Notes under the pieces: generated by a model
Seen by the model: the letters and a program-made list of their open reading frames with translations, nothing else
What the model was told of the DNA's origin: nothing
Databases searched by the model: none
Shown here: in pieces, positions 46,117 to 54,960 of the stretch
How the letters are laid out: every line of letters begins with the position of its first letter
Position numbering within the stretch: the first letter of the stretch is position 1
DNA from: Tistrella mobilis
GTDB lineage: Bacteria; Pseudomonadota; Alphaproteobacteria; Tistrellales; Tistrellaceae
Assembly: GCF_039634785.1 (NCBI RefSeq)
Contig: NZ_JBBIAB010000019.1
Span: 1-64,000 of the forward strand
Length of the DNA stretch: 64,000 nt
Direction: 5' to 3'
Translations under genes and position numbers: made by a program

Positions 46117-48033
46117 ATGTCCGATCAGGCCGCCGCCAAGATCGCCGCGCTGCTGACCGTCACCGAACGCTTCGATCCGCCGGCGCGTGTCGTCGAGGCC
46201 GCGACGGTCAAGGATCCCAAGGCCTATGTCGCCGCCGCCAATGCCGACCCGCTGGCCTATTGGGCGGAGCGGGCGCAGAGCCTGACCTGGACGAAGCCCT
46301 GGGACGAGGTCTGCCGCTTCGAGATGCCGGACCATCAGTGGTTCACCGGCGGGCGCACCAACATCTCGATCAACTGCCTGGACCGCCATGTGCAGGCGGG
46401 GCGCGGCGATGCCAAGGCCATGACCTTCGTCTCGGAAAACGGCGAAGAGCGCAGCTTCACCTATGCCGAGGCGCTGGCCGAGGTCTGCCGCATCGCCAAC
46501 GGGCTGAAAAGCCTGGGCGTCGCCCGCGGCGACCGGGTGGTCATCTACATGCCGCTGACCCCGGAAGGCGTGTTCTCGATGCATGCCTGCGCGCGCATCG
46601 GCGCGGTGCATTCCATGGTCTATGCCGGCATGGGCGAAGGTGCGCTGAAAAAGCGCATCCAGGACAGCGGCGCGAAAGTGGTGCTGGTTTCCGACGCCAC
46701 CTGGCGGCGGGGCAAGATCGTCGACCTGAAGGGCATCGTCGACCGCGCGCTTGCGGGCGACGACGCGCCGAAGCTGGATCATGTCGTGGTGCTCTCGCGC
46801 ACGGGTCGCGAGGTTGCGGCCGGCGAGGTCGATTTTGCGTCCCTCATCGCCCATCAGCCCGACTTCATCGAGGCCGAGGAGATGGAGGCGGAAGACCCCC
46901 TCTTCATCCTGTACACCTCGGGCACGACCGGCGCGCCCAAGGGCGTGGTCCATGTCCATGGCGGCTATATGGTCGGCTGCGACACGCTGATCCGCACCTT
47001 CTTCGGCGTGACGCAGGATTCGGTCTGGTGGTCGCTGTCGGATATCGGCTGGATCGTCGGCCATTCCTACATCGCCTATGGCCCGATGCTGGTCGGCTGC
47101 CATCAGATCATCCGCGAGGGCACGCCCGACTACCCGGATGCCGGCGTCACCTGGGACGTGGTCGACCGCTTCGGGGTGACCGAAATGTTCACGGCACCCA
47201 CGGCGGTGCGGATGTGGATGCGGTTCGGCAGCGATTTCGTGAAGAAATACTCCCGCCGCAGCCTGAAGGTCATGGCCTGTGCGGGTGAACCGCTGAACCC
47301 CGAGGCCTGGTCCTGGGCGCAGCGCGAGATCCTGTCGGATGACGGCGAGGCCTTTGCGCATTGCGTCGACAACTTCTTCCAGACCGAGGTGGCGAGCCCG
47401 ATGCTCGGCACCTATCCGGCCATGGCCACCCGCCCCGGCCGCGCCGGCATCGCCATGCCGACACTGCTCGCCCGCATCGTCGACCCCGAGACCGGAGCCG
47501 ACGTCCCCAATGGTCAGGGCGGGCTGTTCGTGGTGGAAAAGCCCCTGCCCTACATGCTGCGTACGGTCTGGGGCGACCCCAGGCGCTATGCCAGCTATTG
47601 GTCGGAGCGCCTCGGCGGCTATGTCACCGGCGATCTGGCGGTGCGGGACGATGAAGGCTATATCGCCCTGCTCGGCCGGTCCGACGACGTGATCAACGTT
47701 GCTGGCCACCGCATCGGCACCGCCGATGTCGAAAGCTCTCTGGTCGGCCATCCGGCCGTCGCCGAGGCCGCCGTGGTCGGCCTGCCCGACGAGTTGAAGG
47801 GCGAGAAGATCAAGGCCTTCGTGGTGGTGCGCGCCGGCGAAACCGGCGATCAGGCCCTGGTGGCGAAGCTGGTCGCCCATGTCCGCGAGGATCTGGGCCC
47901 GATCGCCCAGCCCTCGGAACTGGTGATCGTCGACAAGCTGCCCAAGACCCGGTCGGGCAAGATCATGCGGCGCCTGCTCAAGGCCCGCGAGCTGGGCCTG
48001 CCCGAGGGCGACACCTCGACCCTCGACGAATGA
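46117..48033 (+). CDS. Acetyl-CoA-synthetase-like acyl-CoA ligase
   Basis: A 638-residue AMP-forming ligase with the ACS N-terminal extension (YWAERAQSLTWTKPWDEV). The AMP-binding signature is LYTSGTTGAPKGVVHVHGG. The substrate-pocket region reads CVDNFFQTEVASPM where acetyl-CoA synthetases have DTWWQTETGG; the pocket tryptophan is thus replaced by Phe and the QTE kept. GRSDDVINVAGHRIGTADVES and KTRSGKIMRRLLKA (with the acetylation-site lysine) close the C-domain. It probably activates a short acyl or carboxylate other than acetate. GGGGGAAACGACC precedes the ATG. It is followed 91 bp later by a second ligase. Confidence 0.85.
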   Translation: MSDQAAAKIAALLTVTERFDPPARVVEAATVKDPKAYVAAANADPLAYWAERAQSLTWTKPWDEVCRFEMPDHQWFTGGRTNISINCLDRHVQAGRGDAKAMTFVSENGEERSFTYAEALAEVCRIANGLKSLGVARGDRVVIYMPLTPEGVFSMHACARIGAVHSMVYAGMGEGALKKRIQDSGAKVVLVSDATWRRGKIVDLKGIVDRALAGDDAPKLDHVVVLSRTGREVAAGEVDFASLIAHQPDFIEAEEMEAEDPLFILYTSGTTGAPKGVVHVHGGYMVGCDTLIRTFFGVTQDSVWWSLSDIGWIVGHSYIAYGPMLVGCHQIIREGTPDYPDAGVTWDVVDRFGVTEMFTAPTAVRMWMRFGSDFVKKYSRRSLKVMACAGEPLNPEAWSWAQREILSDDGEAFAHCVDNFFQTEVASPMLGTYPAMATRPGRAGIAMPTLLARIVDPETGADVPNGQGGLFVVEKPLPYMLRTVWGDPRRYASYWSERLGGYVTGDLAVRDDEGYIALLGRSDDVINVAGHRIGTADVESSLVGHPAVAEAAVVGLPDELKGEKIKAFVVVRAGETGDQALVAKLVAHVREDLGPIAQPSELVIVDKLPKTRSGKIMRRLLKARELGLPEGDTSTLDE

Positions 48034-48124
48034 TCCGCTCTGCGGAATTATAGCGATCCGGGCGCGACTGCCTTGCGGGTGGTCGCGCCTTCAGGTTTTC
48101 AGGACCATCCGGAGAGACCGCCCC

Positions 48125-49762
48125 ATGTCGGCCGAGAGCACCCCGTCGAAATACGACACCAACCTCGATCGCAACCCGGCGAATTATCAGCCGCTGACCC
48201 CGCTCTCGCTGCTGGAGCGCACGGCCGACGTCCATCCCGACCGGGTGGCGGTGATCCATGGCGATCAGCGCTGGACCTATCGCGAACTCTATGCCCGCTG
48301 CCGGCGCCTGGCCTCGGCGCTGGCGGCGCGGGGCATCGGCTATGGCGACACGGTCTCGATCATGGCGCCCAACACCCCTGCCATGCTGGAAGCCCATTAC
48401 GGCGTGCCGATGACCGGGGCGGTGCTGAACGAGCTGAACATCCGGCTCGATCCGGAAGCGCTGGCCTTCATCCTGAAGCATGCCGAAACCAAGGTGCTGT
48501 TCACCGACCGCGAATTCAGCGGCGTGATCAAGGCCACGCTGGAGCTGCTGGACGACAGGCCGCTGGTGATCGACATCGACGATCCGGCGATCACCCATGG
48601 CGAGTTCCTGGGCGAGATCGAATACGAGGCCCTGCTGGCCGAAGGCGACCCCGACTATGCCTGGCAGATGCCGGCCGACGAATGGCAGTCGATTTCGCTG
48701 GGCTATACCTCGGGCACCACGGGCGATCCCAAGGGCGTGGTCTACAGCCATCGCGGTGCCTGGATGAACGGGGTCAACAACATCCTGACCTGGGATCTGC
48801 CCAAGGGCTCGGTCTATCTCTGGACCCTGCCGATGTTCCACTGCTCGGGCTGGTGCTTCCCCTACACCATGGTCGCGGCCGCGGGCACCCAGGTCTGCCT
48901 GCGCCGGGTTGAAGCCAAGGCGATCTTCGATGCGATCGAGACCCACGGCGTCACCCATCTCTGCGGTGCGCCCACCGTGCTCGGGCTGCTGGTCAATGCG
49001 CCCGCCGAGGTGAAGCGGAATTTCGACCACAAGATCCAGATGATGACTGCGGCCTCCGCCCCGCCCTCTTCGGTGATCGCGGGCATGGAGGCGATGGGCT
49101 TCGAGATCACCCATGTCTATGGCCTGACCGAGGTCTACGGCCCGGTGGTGGTCTGCGAATGGAAGCCCGAATGGGATGCGAAGCCGCTGGAGGAACGCGC
49201 CCGGATCAAGGCCCGCCAGGGCGTGCGCTACGCCCTGCAGCAGGGGCTGACGGTCGCCGATCCGGAAACCCTGGAACCGGTACCGGCCGACGGGCAGACG
49301 ATGGGCGAGGTGATAATGCGCGGCAACATCACCATGAAGGGCTACCTCAAGAACAAGTCTGCCACCGACAAGGCCTTCGCCGGCGGCTGGTTCCATTCCG
49401 GCGATCTGGGTGTGATGCACCCCGACGGCTATATCGAACTCAAGGACCGGTCGAAGGACATCATCATTTCGGGCGGCGAGAACATTTCCTCGATCGAGGT
49501 CGAAGAGGTGCTCTACAGCCATCCGGCCGTGATGGAAGCCGCGGTCGTGGCCCGGCCCGACGAGAAATGGGGCGAGACGCCCTGCGCCTTCATCACCCTG
49601 AAGCCGGATTCCACCGCCACCGAAGCCGAGATCCGCGAGCACTGCGCGAAGCACCTGGCCCGCTTCAAGCTGCCCAAGACCTTCGTCTTCACCGACCTGC
49701 CCAAGACCTCGACCGGCAAGGTGCAGAAATTCGTGCTGCGCGAACGCGCGCGAGGGCTGTAA
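48125..49762 (+). CDS. Acyl-CoA synthetase (AMP-forming), medium-chain type
   Basis: A 545-residue adenylate-forming ligase without the ACS extension. Motifs: LGYTSGTTGDPKGVVYSHRG (P-loop), LPMFHCSGWCFPYT, AASAPPSSV, YGLTEVYGP (A5), WFHSGDLGVMHPDGYIELKDRSKDIIISGGENISS (A7-A8) and KTSTGKVQKF (A10 lysine). It resembles bacterial medium-chain and methylmercaptopropionate (DmdB-like) ligases; the actual acid is not deducible. It is in tandem with the ACS-like gene, so the two may serve one carboxylic-acid pathway. Confidence 0.87.
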   Translation: MSAESTPSKYDTNLDRNPANYQPLTPLSLLERTADVHPDRVAVIHGDQRWTYRELYARCRRLASALAARGIGYGDTVSIMAPNTPAMLEAHYGVPMTGAVLNELNIRLDPEALAFILKHAETKVLFTDREFSGVIKATLELLDDRPLVIDIDDPAITHGEFLGEIEYEALLAEGDPDYAWQMPADEWQSISLGYTSGTTGDPKGVVYSHRGAWMNGVNNILTWDLPKGSVYLWTLPMFHCSGWCFPYTMVAAAGTQVCLRRVEAKAIFDAIETHGVTHLCGAPTVLGLLVNAPAEVKRNFDHKIQMMTAASAPPSSVIAGMEAMGFEITHVYGLTEVYGPVVVCEWKPEWDAKPLEERARIKARQGVRYALQQGLTVADPETLEPVPADGQTMGEVIMRGNITMKGYLKNKSATDKAFAGGWFHSGDLGVMHPDGYIELKDRSKDIIISGGENISSIEVEEVLYSHPAVMEAAVVARPDEKWGETPCAFITLKPDSTATEAEIREHCAKHLARFKLPKTFVFTDLPKTSTGKVQKFVLRERARGL

Positions 49763-49790
49763 GACGCCGACAGCCGGCCCGGACATACGA

Positions 49791-49825
49791 AAACCCCTGC
49801 CGTCCTATCCGGGCGGCAGGGGTTT
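49791..49825 (+). terminator. Terminator after the acyl-CoA ligase
   Basis: AAACCCCTGCC (49791-49801) pairs with GGCAGGGGTTT (49815-49825); the A/T ends of the stem allow it to act in both directions. Confidence 0.6.
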
Positions 49826-49946
49826 CGCGGGATCGCGGGGGTCTTCATCGGCCGTATCGGCGCTGGGCGGCCGCGGCCTGATCGCCGCAGCGCAGGCCGG
49901 CATCCCGCCGGCGGGCACTACGGCCTCGGATAGGCGGGTCTACCGG

Positions 49947-50114
49947 TCAGTTGATCTCCAGCCGCGAGATCTCTTCCTTGACTTTCAGCTTGCTGCGCTT
50001 CAGCTCGGCGATCGCGTGGTCGTCGGGCTTCGGTCGGATGTACTCGCTGTGCAACGCCTCGTCGAGAGCGGCATGCTTCTGCTTCAAGGCTTCGACACGC
50101 GCCTGAACGCTCAT
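49947..50114 (-). CDS. YdcH/DUF465 small coiled-coil protein
   Basis: A 55-residue protein starting MSVQARVEALKQKHAALDEAL, then HSEYIRPKPDDHAIAELKRSKLKVKEEISRLE. This is the DUF465 (YdcH) pattern of two helices joined at a DDxxI turn. Function unknown. The ribosome-binding site GGAGGTG lies before the ATG at 50114. It is divergent from ubiX. Confidence 0.85.
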   Translation of the reverse strand: MSVQARVEALKQKHAALDEALHSEYIRPKPDDHAIAELKRSKLKVKEEISRLEIN

Positions 50115-50220
50115 GGACACCTCCGTTGCGCAATACCATCTTGGACCGGGACAGGCGGCCACGTCCCGTGGCACGGCCCGATCCCTTACACAGGGCGACC
50201 CCTCAGAAAGTTACGTGGAT

Positions 50221-50886
50221 ATGACGACGGACGGCTTCAACCCCCCTGATGACGGTTCGATGACGGCAATGAATGGCATGGGCCGGCCCGGGCCCCGCCG
50301 TCTGATCGTCGGCATCTCGGGCGCCTCGGGCGTCGTCTACGGTATCCGCCTGTTGCAGTTGCTGAAATCGGCCGGAATCGAGAGCCATCTGGTGATGAGC
50401 AAGGCGGCCGAGATGACGGTCGCCTATGAAACCGATCTGCGCATCGCCGAGGTAAAGGCGCTGGCCCACACGGTCCATGATCCGCGCGATGTGGGCGCCG
50501 CGATCTCCAGCGGCTCGTTCCGCACGCTGGGCATGGTGGTCGCCCCCTGCTCGATCCGCAGCCTGTCAGAAATCGCCTATGGCAACACCACCGGCCTTCT
50601 GACCCGGGCCGCCGATGTGGTGCTGAAGGAACGCCGCCGGCTGGTGCTGATGGTCCGCGAAACCCCGCTGCATCTGGGCCATCTGCGCGCCATGACCCAG
50701 GCCGCCGAAGCCGGCGCCATCATCGCCCCGCCGGTGCCGGCCTTCTATGCAAAGCCCGACAGCCTGCAGGCGATGATCGACCACACCCTCGGCCGGGTGC
50801 TGGACCTCTTCGACATCGACACGCCGGGGCTGAAGCGGTGGGGGGAGACGGCAGCCACTCCGGATAAGGCACAGGCTGATCTATAG
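50221..50886 (+). CDS. ubiX: Flavin prenyltransferase UbiX
   Basis: A 221-residue FMN-prenyltransferase that makes the prenylated flavin cofactor used by UbiD decarboxylases. The FMN loop is VGISGASGVVYGIRLLQLL. SSGSFRTLGMVVAPCSIRSLSEIAYGNTTGLLTRAADVVLKERRRLVLM is the family core, and RETPLHLGHLRAM the prenyl-phosphate site. The C-terminal extension is not conserved. In-frame ATGs at 50113, 50221 and 50260 are possible; 50221 precedes the family start by about 30 residues. Confidence 0.92.
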   Translation: MTTDGFNPPDDGSMTAMNGMGRPGPRRLIVGISGASGVVYGIRLLQLLKSAGIESHLVMSKAAEMTVAYETDLRIAEVKALAHTVHDPRDVGAAISSGSFRTLGMVVAPCSIRSLSEIAYGNTTGLLTRAADVVLKERRRLVLMVRETPLHLGHLRAMTQAAEAGAIIAPPVPAFYAKPDSLQAMIDHTLGRVLDLFDIDTPGLKRWGETAATPDKAQADL

Positions 50887-50887
50887 A

Positions 50888-50905
50888 TGCAACATGTTGC
50901 AACAT
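50888..50905. promoter_or_regulatory. Nested palindromes upstream of the tailspike gene
   Basis: TGCAACATGTTGCA (50888-50901) is a perfect 14-bp palindrome, and ATGTTGCAACAT (50894-50905) is a perfect 12-bp palindrome sharing its right half, so TGCAACA-type half-sites occur three times in alternating orientation. It lies between ubiX and the tailspike gene, 115 bp before the latter, and is a candidate operator. Confidence 0.5.
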
Positions 50906-51020
50906 AACAGATTTTTACACGAAACCTGTCGGCACTTAGCCTGACTCCCGCATCCGAAGGTATTCCGCGCCAGCCTGGAACGGAGGCCTTCGGCCAGCAT
51001 TTACAGCGGGAGTTTGCCCC

Positions 51021-53360
51021 ATGAAGTTCGTCCTGCCGATCCCCGTCCCGGTCGATGGCAACGGCACGCCCTACCCGTTCACCCGGCTTCATCTGTTCGA
51101 TGCCGGCACCACCACGCCCAAGACGGCCTGGGTCGATGCCGCCCATACCGCCACCCACAGCCATCCGATCCTGTCCGACGCGGATGGCCGTTTCCCCGAG
51201 ATCTGGCTGGATGATGCCCCGGCAGCCGCCCGGCTCGGCCGTACCGACGGCACCCTGATCTGGTCGGCCGACCCGGTCGGTGGCGGTGTCGAATATCCCG
51301 CTCATCTGGATGGGTTGAGAGCCTGGCCGGTGCTGAGCGGCGCGGTCTATGTCCACGGCCACGACCTGCCCGGTGATGGTGGTGGCGGCTGGTTCGTCTA
51401 CGATCCCGCTTCAACCGCAGCCGATGACGACGGTATCCTGGTCAAACCCGACGCGGTCGCCGGCACCAGCCCCGGCCGCTGGCGGCGAAGCTTCGAAGGG
51501 CCGATCTATGCCGCCTGGTATGGCTGCCGCCCGCGCAGCCTGACCAGTTCCGAGGGCGTCGTCAATTCGGCGGCCCTGAACAGGGCGCTCGCCGCCTCTC
51601 GCCATGTGATCCTGCCCCAGGGTGAGATCCCTCTCGCGGGCGGACACCGTATCAACAAGACGGTTCTCGAAGGCAGCGGTACCAGCGTCACCATGCTGGT
51701 CCACACCGGCGGCCATCAGTACTGCCTGATGCTCGAAACCCTGGACACGCTCAAAAATCGGGATTGCCCGCGCGGCTGGGGCATTCGCGACTTCTCGGTC
51801 ATCAAAAAGGCCGGCGTGACCGGTGGCCACACCGGCATCTGTGTCACCGGCGCCATGTTCACCGTCAACCAGCGCATCCGCGTGTCGGACTACGCCCATC
51901 CGGCGGACATCTCCATCCACTTCCTGAACGGGGTCCCGGATTTTGGTCTGCCACCGGATTTCGGCGACCCGAAGGAATTTCTGTACAGCGAATACACCAT
52001 CTTTGAAGACTGCGTCACCGCCAACACCGTTCGCGGCGTCCTCTTTGAAACCAGAGAGGCCAACGGATCCTTCCACGGCTGCCGTGTCGTCAGGCATGTC
52101 CATTGCGAGATGCCCTGGGACACGTCGCTCGAGTCCGTCGGTATCGAGGTCCGGCGTAACCCCGGTCAGGAAGGCAACGCGACCGCCACGCTCTATAACG
52201 GCGAGATCGATCTGAGCGTCTATCTGTCCTCGACCAATTCACGCAACACCGGCGGTGAGGCGCTGCGCTGCGGCCTGCTGGTAAGTGCCCGGCTCCAGGA
52301 ATCGAAGATTTCGGTTCGCGGTGAAGGTGTGGGCGGCGATATCGCGCGCTGGAGCGCCGGGCGGACGTTCACCATCGCGGCCGGCAAGCAGGCCATGGTG
52401 ATCCCGCCACTCGGCACGGCGACGGGCCTGATGTATAGCGCCACTCAGAGTGGCCAGACATCGACCATCGAACCCGACTGGCCACTGGTCCCTGGCGGAC
52501 AGGTGACCGACGGCACCATCACCTGGACGGCCATTCCGGGCGTCTGGCTGATGTATCTGGAAGACGATGCCAATCTCCGTGATAACCGGGTCGCCTTGGC
52601 AGGTGTTGCCTCGAGCACCCGCTACTTCCTGGAAAAGCTTCCCTTTTCGATCACCGAGCCGTCGGGTTTCAACCCCAAAGACCCGGCAGCACCGGTGAAT
52701 GAATGGAATATCTACGGCAGCTGGTCGATCGGCGTCCGTCCGACGGAGGCCCTGCATCAGGCGACGGTTTCAGCCCCTTATGGACGCGACGGCCTGCTGA
52801 TCGACATGGGCGGGCACAACACCACCGCCCCGCTCACCCTGCGCAACGGCGAACTGACCGTCATCGACGGGCAGCCCCATATGCGGGTTCGGTATTACGA
52901 GGGGGCTTCCAATCTTGAAACGCCTGAGACCCGGCGTCTGATCCCGACGCTCGACTCCGACGCCAACTGGTCAGGCACGCCGCGCTTCATCAACGGCATG
53001 CAGCTGGGCATGTGGCATGAACTGCGGCATGTCGACATCGCCGCCTCTCCCTGGCTCTGGAACACCGAAGTGAAGCGGGGCGACATCCGCTTCAGACTGA
53101 ACCCGGCGGCTGGCGGCAACATCGGCTGGGTGGTGGTGACCAGCGGTCACATGGTGCAGTTCGCCTGGGCGACGGGCGAAACGGTCGCGATCGGTGACTT
53201 GCGCTATAACGGCACCAAGGCCTACAAGGCCACCACAGACGGCACCACCGGCACCACGCCGCCGACGCACACCTCGGGCACTGCCAGCGACGGCGGCGTC
53301 ACCTGGGAACATCTCGGCACGCGTGCCGTCTACAAGAACTGGGGGGCCATCGAGGCCTGA
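51021..53360 (+). CDS. Solitary phage tailspike-like protein
   Basis: A 779-residue protein. Residues 1-65 match the head/adaptor module common in phage tail proteins (TRLHLFDAGTTTPKTAWVDAAHTA, DADGRFPEIWLD). Residues about 90-160 contain GDGGGGWFVYDP and GILVKP, the entry of many right-handed beta-helix tailspikes; the beta-helix probably spans 165-450. Two C-terminal modules (YSATQSGQTS...VTDGTITWTA and YKATTDGTTG...DGGVTWEHLG) look like repeated carbohydrate-contact units. No other phage gene is nearby and GC is slightly lower. Might be a domesticated tail fibre, a tailocin part or a prophage remnant. Confidence 0.75.
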   Translation: MKFVLPIPVPVDGNGTPYPFTRLHLFDAGTTTPKTAWVDAAHTATHSHPILSDADGRFPEIWLDDAPAAARLGRTDGTLIWSADPVGGGVEYPAHLDGLRAWPVLSGAVYVHGHDLPGDGGGGWFVYDPASTAADDDGILVKPDAVAGTSPGRWRRSFEGPIYAAWYGCRPRSLTSSEGVVNSAALNRALAASRHVILPQGEIPLAGGHRINKTVLEGSGTSVTMLVHTGGHQYCLMLETLDTLKNRDCPRGWGIRDFSVIKKAGVTGGHTGICVTGAMFTVNQRIRVSDYAHPADISIHFLNGVPDFGLPPDFGDPKEFLYSEYTIFEDCVTANTVRGVLFETREANGSFHGCRVVRHVHCEMPWDTSLESVGIEVRRNPGQEGNATATLYNGEIDLSVYLSSTNSRNTGGEALRCGLLVSARLQESKISVRGEGVGGDIARWSAGRTFTIAAGKQAMVIPPLGTATGLMYSATQSGQTSTIEPDWPLVPGGQVTDGTITWTAIPGVWLMYLEDDANLRDNRVALAGVASSTRYFLEKLPFSITEPSGFNPKDPAAPVNEWNIYGSWSIGVRPTEALHQATVSAPYGRDGLLIDMGGHNTTAPLTLRNGELTVIDGQPHMRVRYYEGASNLETPETRRLIPTLDSDANWSGTPRFINGMQLGMWHELRHVDIAASPWLWNTEVKRGDIRFRLNPAAGGNIGWVVVTSGHMVQFAWATGETVAIGDLRYNGTKAYKATTDGTTGTTPPTHTSGTASDGGVTWEHLGTRAVYKNWGAIEA

Positions 53361-53392
53361 TCGGCTCCTGTCGCGCCATCCGGGTGGCGGTG

Positions 53393-53887
53393 TCAGCCTT
53401 GCCGGCGCCGCCACCCCACCAGTTGCCGGATCTTGTCGTCCGCCCCCGGTCCCGCCACGGCGGTGATTTCCTGCGGGCGGAGGGGGCGGCCGTCTTCGGA
53501 GCGGACCGCCATCTGCGCCACCGGGCGGCCGGTGGCGGTTTCGGTCAGAAACATGCGCTCGCCGCCGGGATCCGGGGTCCAGCGCTCGCCCCAATGGAGC
53601 AGCGCCACCATCACCGGATAGAGGCCGAGCCCCTGTTCGGTCAGGCGGTATTCATAGGACCGGCCGTCGGTGGGCGACGGGGTCTTGCGCAGGATGCCCG
53701 CCTCGGTCATCTGCTTCAGGCGGGTGGAGAGCACGCTCGACGACAGGCCCAGATGGTCCTGGAAGGCGTCGAAGGTGCGCATGCCGTTGAAGGCGTTGCG
53801 CAGGATCAGGAAACCGTCGATCGACCCCACCACGTCGAGCGCATGGGCGATGCTGCAATTCATCCGATCGAGCGGTTCCCGCGCCAC
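53393..53887 (-). CDS. HxlR-family transcriptional regulator
   Basis: A 164-residue winged-helix regulator. The N-terminal MNCSIAHALDVVGSIDGFLILRNAFNGMRTFDAFQDHLGLSSSVLSTRLKQMTEAGIL is the HxlR DNA-binding domain with its characteristic NCSIxRAL start; the C-terminal part is short and variable. The start is taken as GTG 53887; ATG 53863 would begin at MNCS. It lies 40 bp behind a nitronate-monooxygenase-like gene and may control it. Confidence 0.85.
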   Translation of the reverse strand: MAREPLDRMNCSIAHALDVVGSIDGFLILRNAFNGMRTFDAFQDHLGLSSSVLSTRLKQMTEAGILRKTPSPTDGRSYEYRLTEQGLGLYPVMVALLHWGERWTPDPGGERMFLTETATGRPVAQMAVRSEDGRPLRPQEITAVAGPGADDKIRQLVGWRRRQG

Positions 53888-53927
53888 CGTGCTCCCCCTC
53901 CCGCGTGCTCTCCTCCCGGCCCGGATA

Positions 53928-54905
53928 TCAGCCGGCGATCATGCCGGCGAGGCGCTGATTGATCAGGCCTTCGGCCTCGGACATGATCCGGTCGATCAGC
54001 TCCTGACAGCTCGGCACGTCGTGGATCAGGCCGGCGACCATGCCGCAGCTCCAGGCGCCGGCATCCATCTCACCCTCGATCATCACCCGCGGATAGACGC
54101 CGGCCACCAGATCGTGGATGTCGTCGATCTTGAGGTCGGCTCCCTTTTCGCGCTCGATCTCGACCAGCCGGTCGACCGCGGCGTTGGCCAGCACGCGCTC
54201 GGTATTGCGCAGCGGGCGCATGACCAGGCGGGTATCGAGTTCGGTCGCGGCCACGATCGCCTGCTTGACGTTCTCGTGGACCGGCGCCTCTTTGGTCGCG
54301 ATGAAGCGGGTGCCCATGTTCATGCCGTCGGCGCCCAGCGCCAGCGCCGCCACCAGGCTGCGCGCATCGGCCATGCCGCCCGAGGCGACGAAGGGGATGG
54401 TCAGCTCTTCCGCCGCCCGCGGCAGCAGGATCATGTTGGGGATGTCGTCTTCACCCGGATGACCGCCGCATTCGAAGCCGTCGACGCTGACCGCGTCGCA
54501 GCCGATCTTCTCGGCCTTCAGCGCATGGCGGACCGAGGTGCATTTATGGATCACCTTGATCCCCGCCGCCTTCAGCGCCGGCATATAGGCCTCGGGGCTG
54601 CGGCCGGCCGTCTCGACGATCTTCACCCCGCCTTCGACGATCGCCTGGATGTATTCCGGATAGGGCGGCGCCTGGAAGGTCGGCAGAAAGGTCAGGTTCA
54701 CGCCGAAGGGCTGGTCGGTCATCTCGCGGGCCCGCGCGATCTCGCGCGCCAGAAGCTCGGGCGTCTTCTGAGTCAGGCCGGTGATGATGCCGAGCGCACC
54801 GGCATTCGACACTGCGGCTGCCAGTTCGGCGAAGCCCACATAATGCATGCCGCCCTGGATGATCGGATGCCGGATGCCCAGCAGTTCCGTGATGCGCGTC
54901 TTCAT
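53928..54905 (-). CDS. Nitronate monooxygenase / FMN-dependent enoyl-reductase-like enzyme
   Basis: A 325-residue TIM-barrel flavoprotein. RITELLGIRHPIIQGGMHYVG is the N-terminal substrate-FMN segment; AVSNAGALGIITG, FGVNLTFLP, DAVSVDGFECGGHPGEDD (with the EGGGH-like flavin-phosphate loop) and FVASGGMADARSLVAALALGADGMNMGTRF follow. Family members oxidise alkyl nitronates or reduce enoyl groups; the catalytic His of class I nitronate monooxygenases aligns near GFECGGH. Its neighbour is an HxlR regulator. Confidence 0.85.
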   Translation of the reverse strand: MKTRITELLGIRHPIIQGGMHYVGFAELAAAVSNAGALGIITGLTQKTPELLAREIARAREMTDQPFGVNLTFLPTFQAPPYPEYIQAIVEGGVKIVETAGRSPEAYMPALKAAGIKVIHKCTSVRHALKAEKIGCDAVSVDGFECGGHPGEDDIPNMILLPRAAEELTIPFVASGGMADARSLVAALALGADGMNMGTRFIATKEAPVHENVKQAIVAATELDTRLVMRPLRNTERVLANAAVDRLVEIEREKGADLKIDDIHDLVAGVYPRVMIEGEMDAGAWSCGMVAGLIHDVPSCQELIDRIMSEAEGLINQRLAGMIAG

Positions 54906-54960
54906 GAGGCGTTCCTGCCTTCCCGTTCAGGACCGGGGCCTTCGATGGCCCCCGTGTCAT

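Noticed and set aside
50221-53887. Complete prophage around the tailspike gene
   Set aside because: No integrase, capsid, terminase, tail-tube or lysis gene, and no tRNA attachment site; both flanks are ordinary chromosomal genes.
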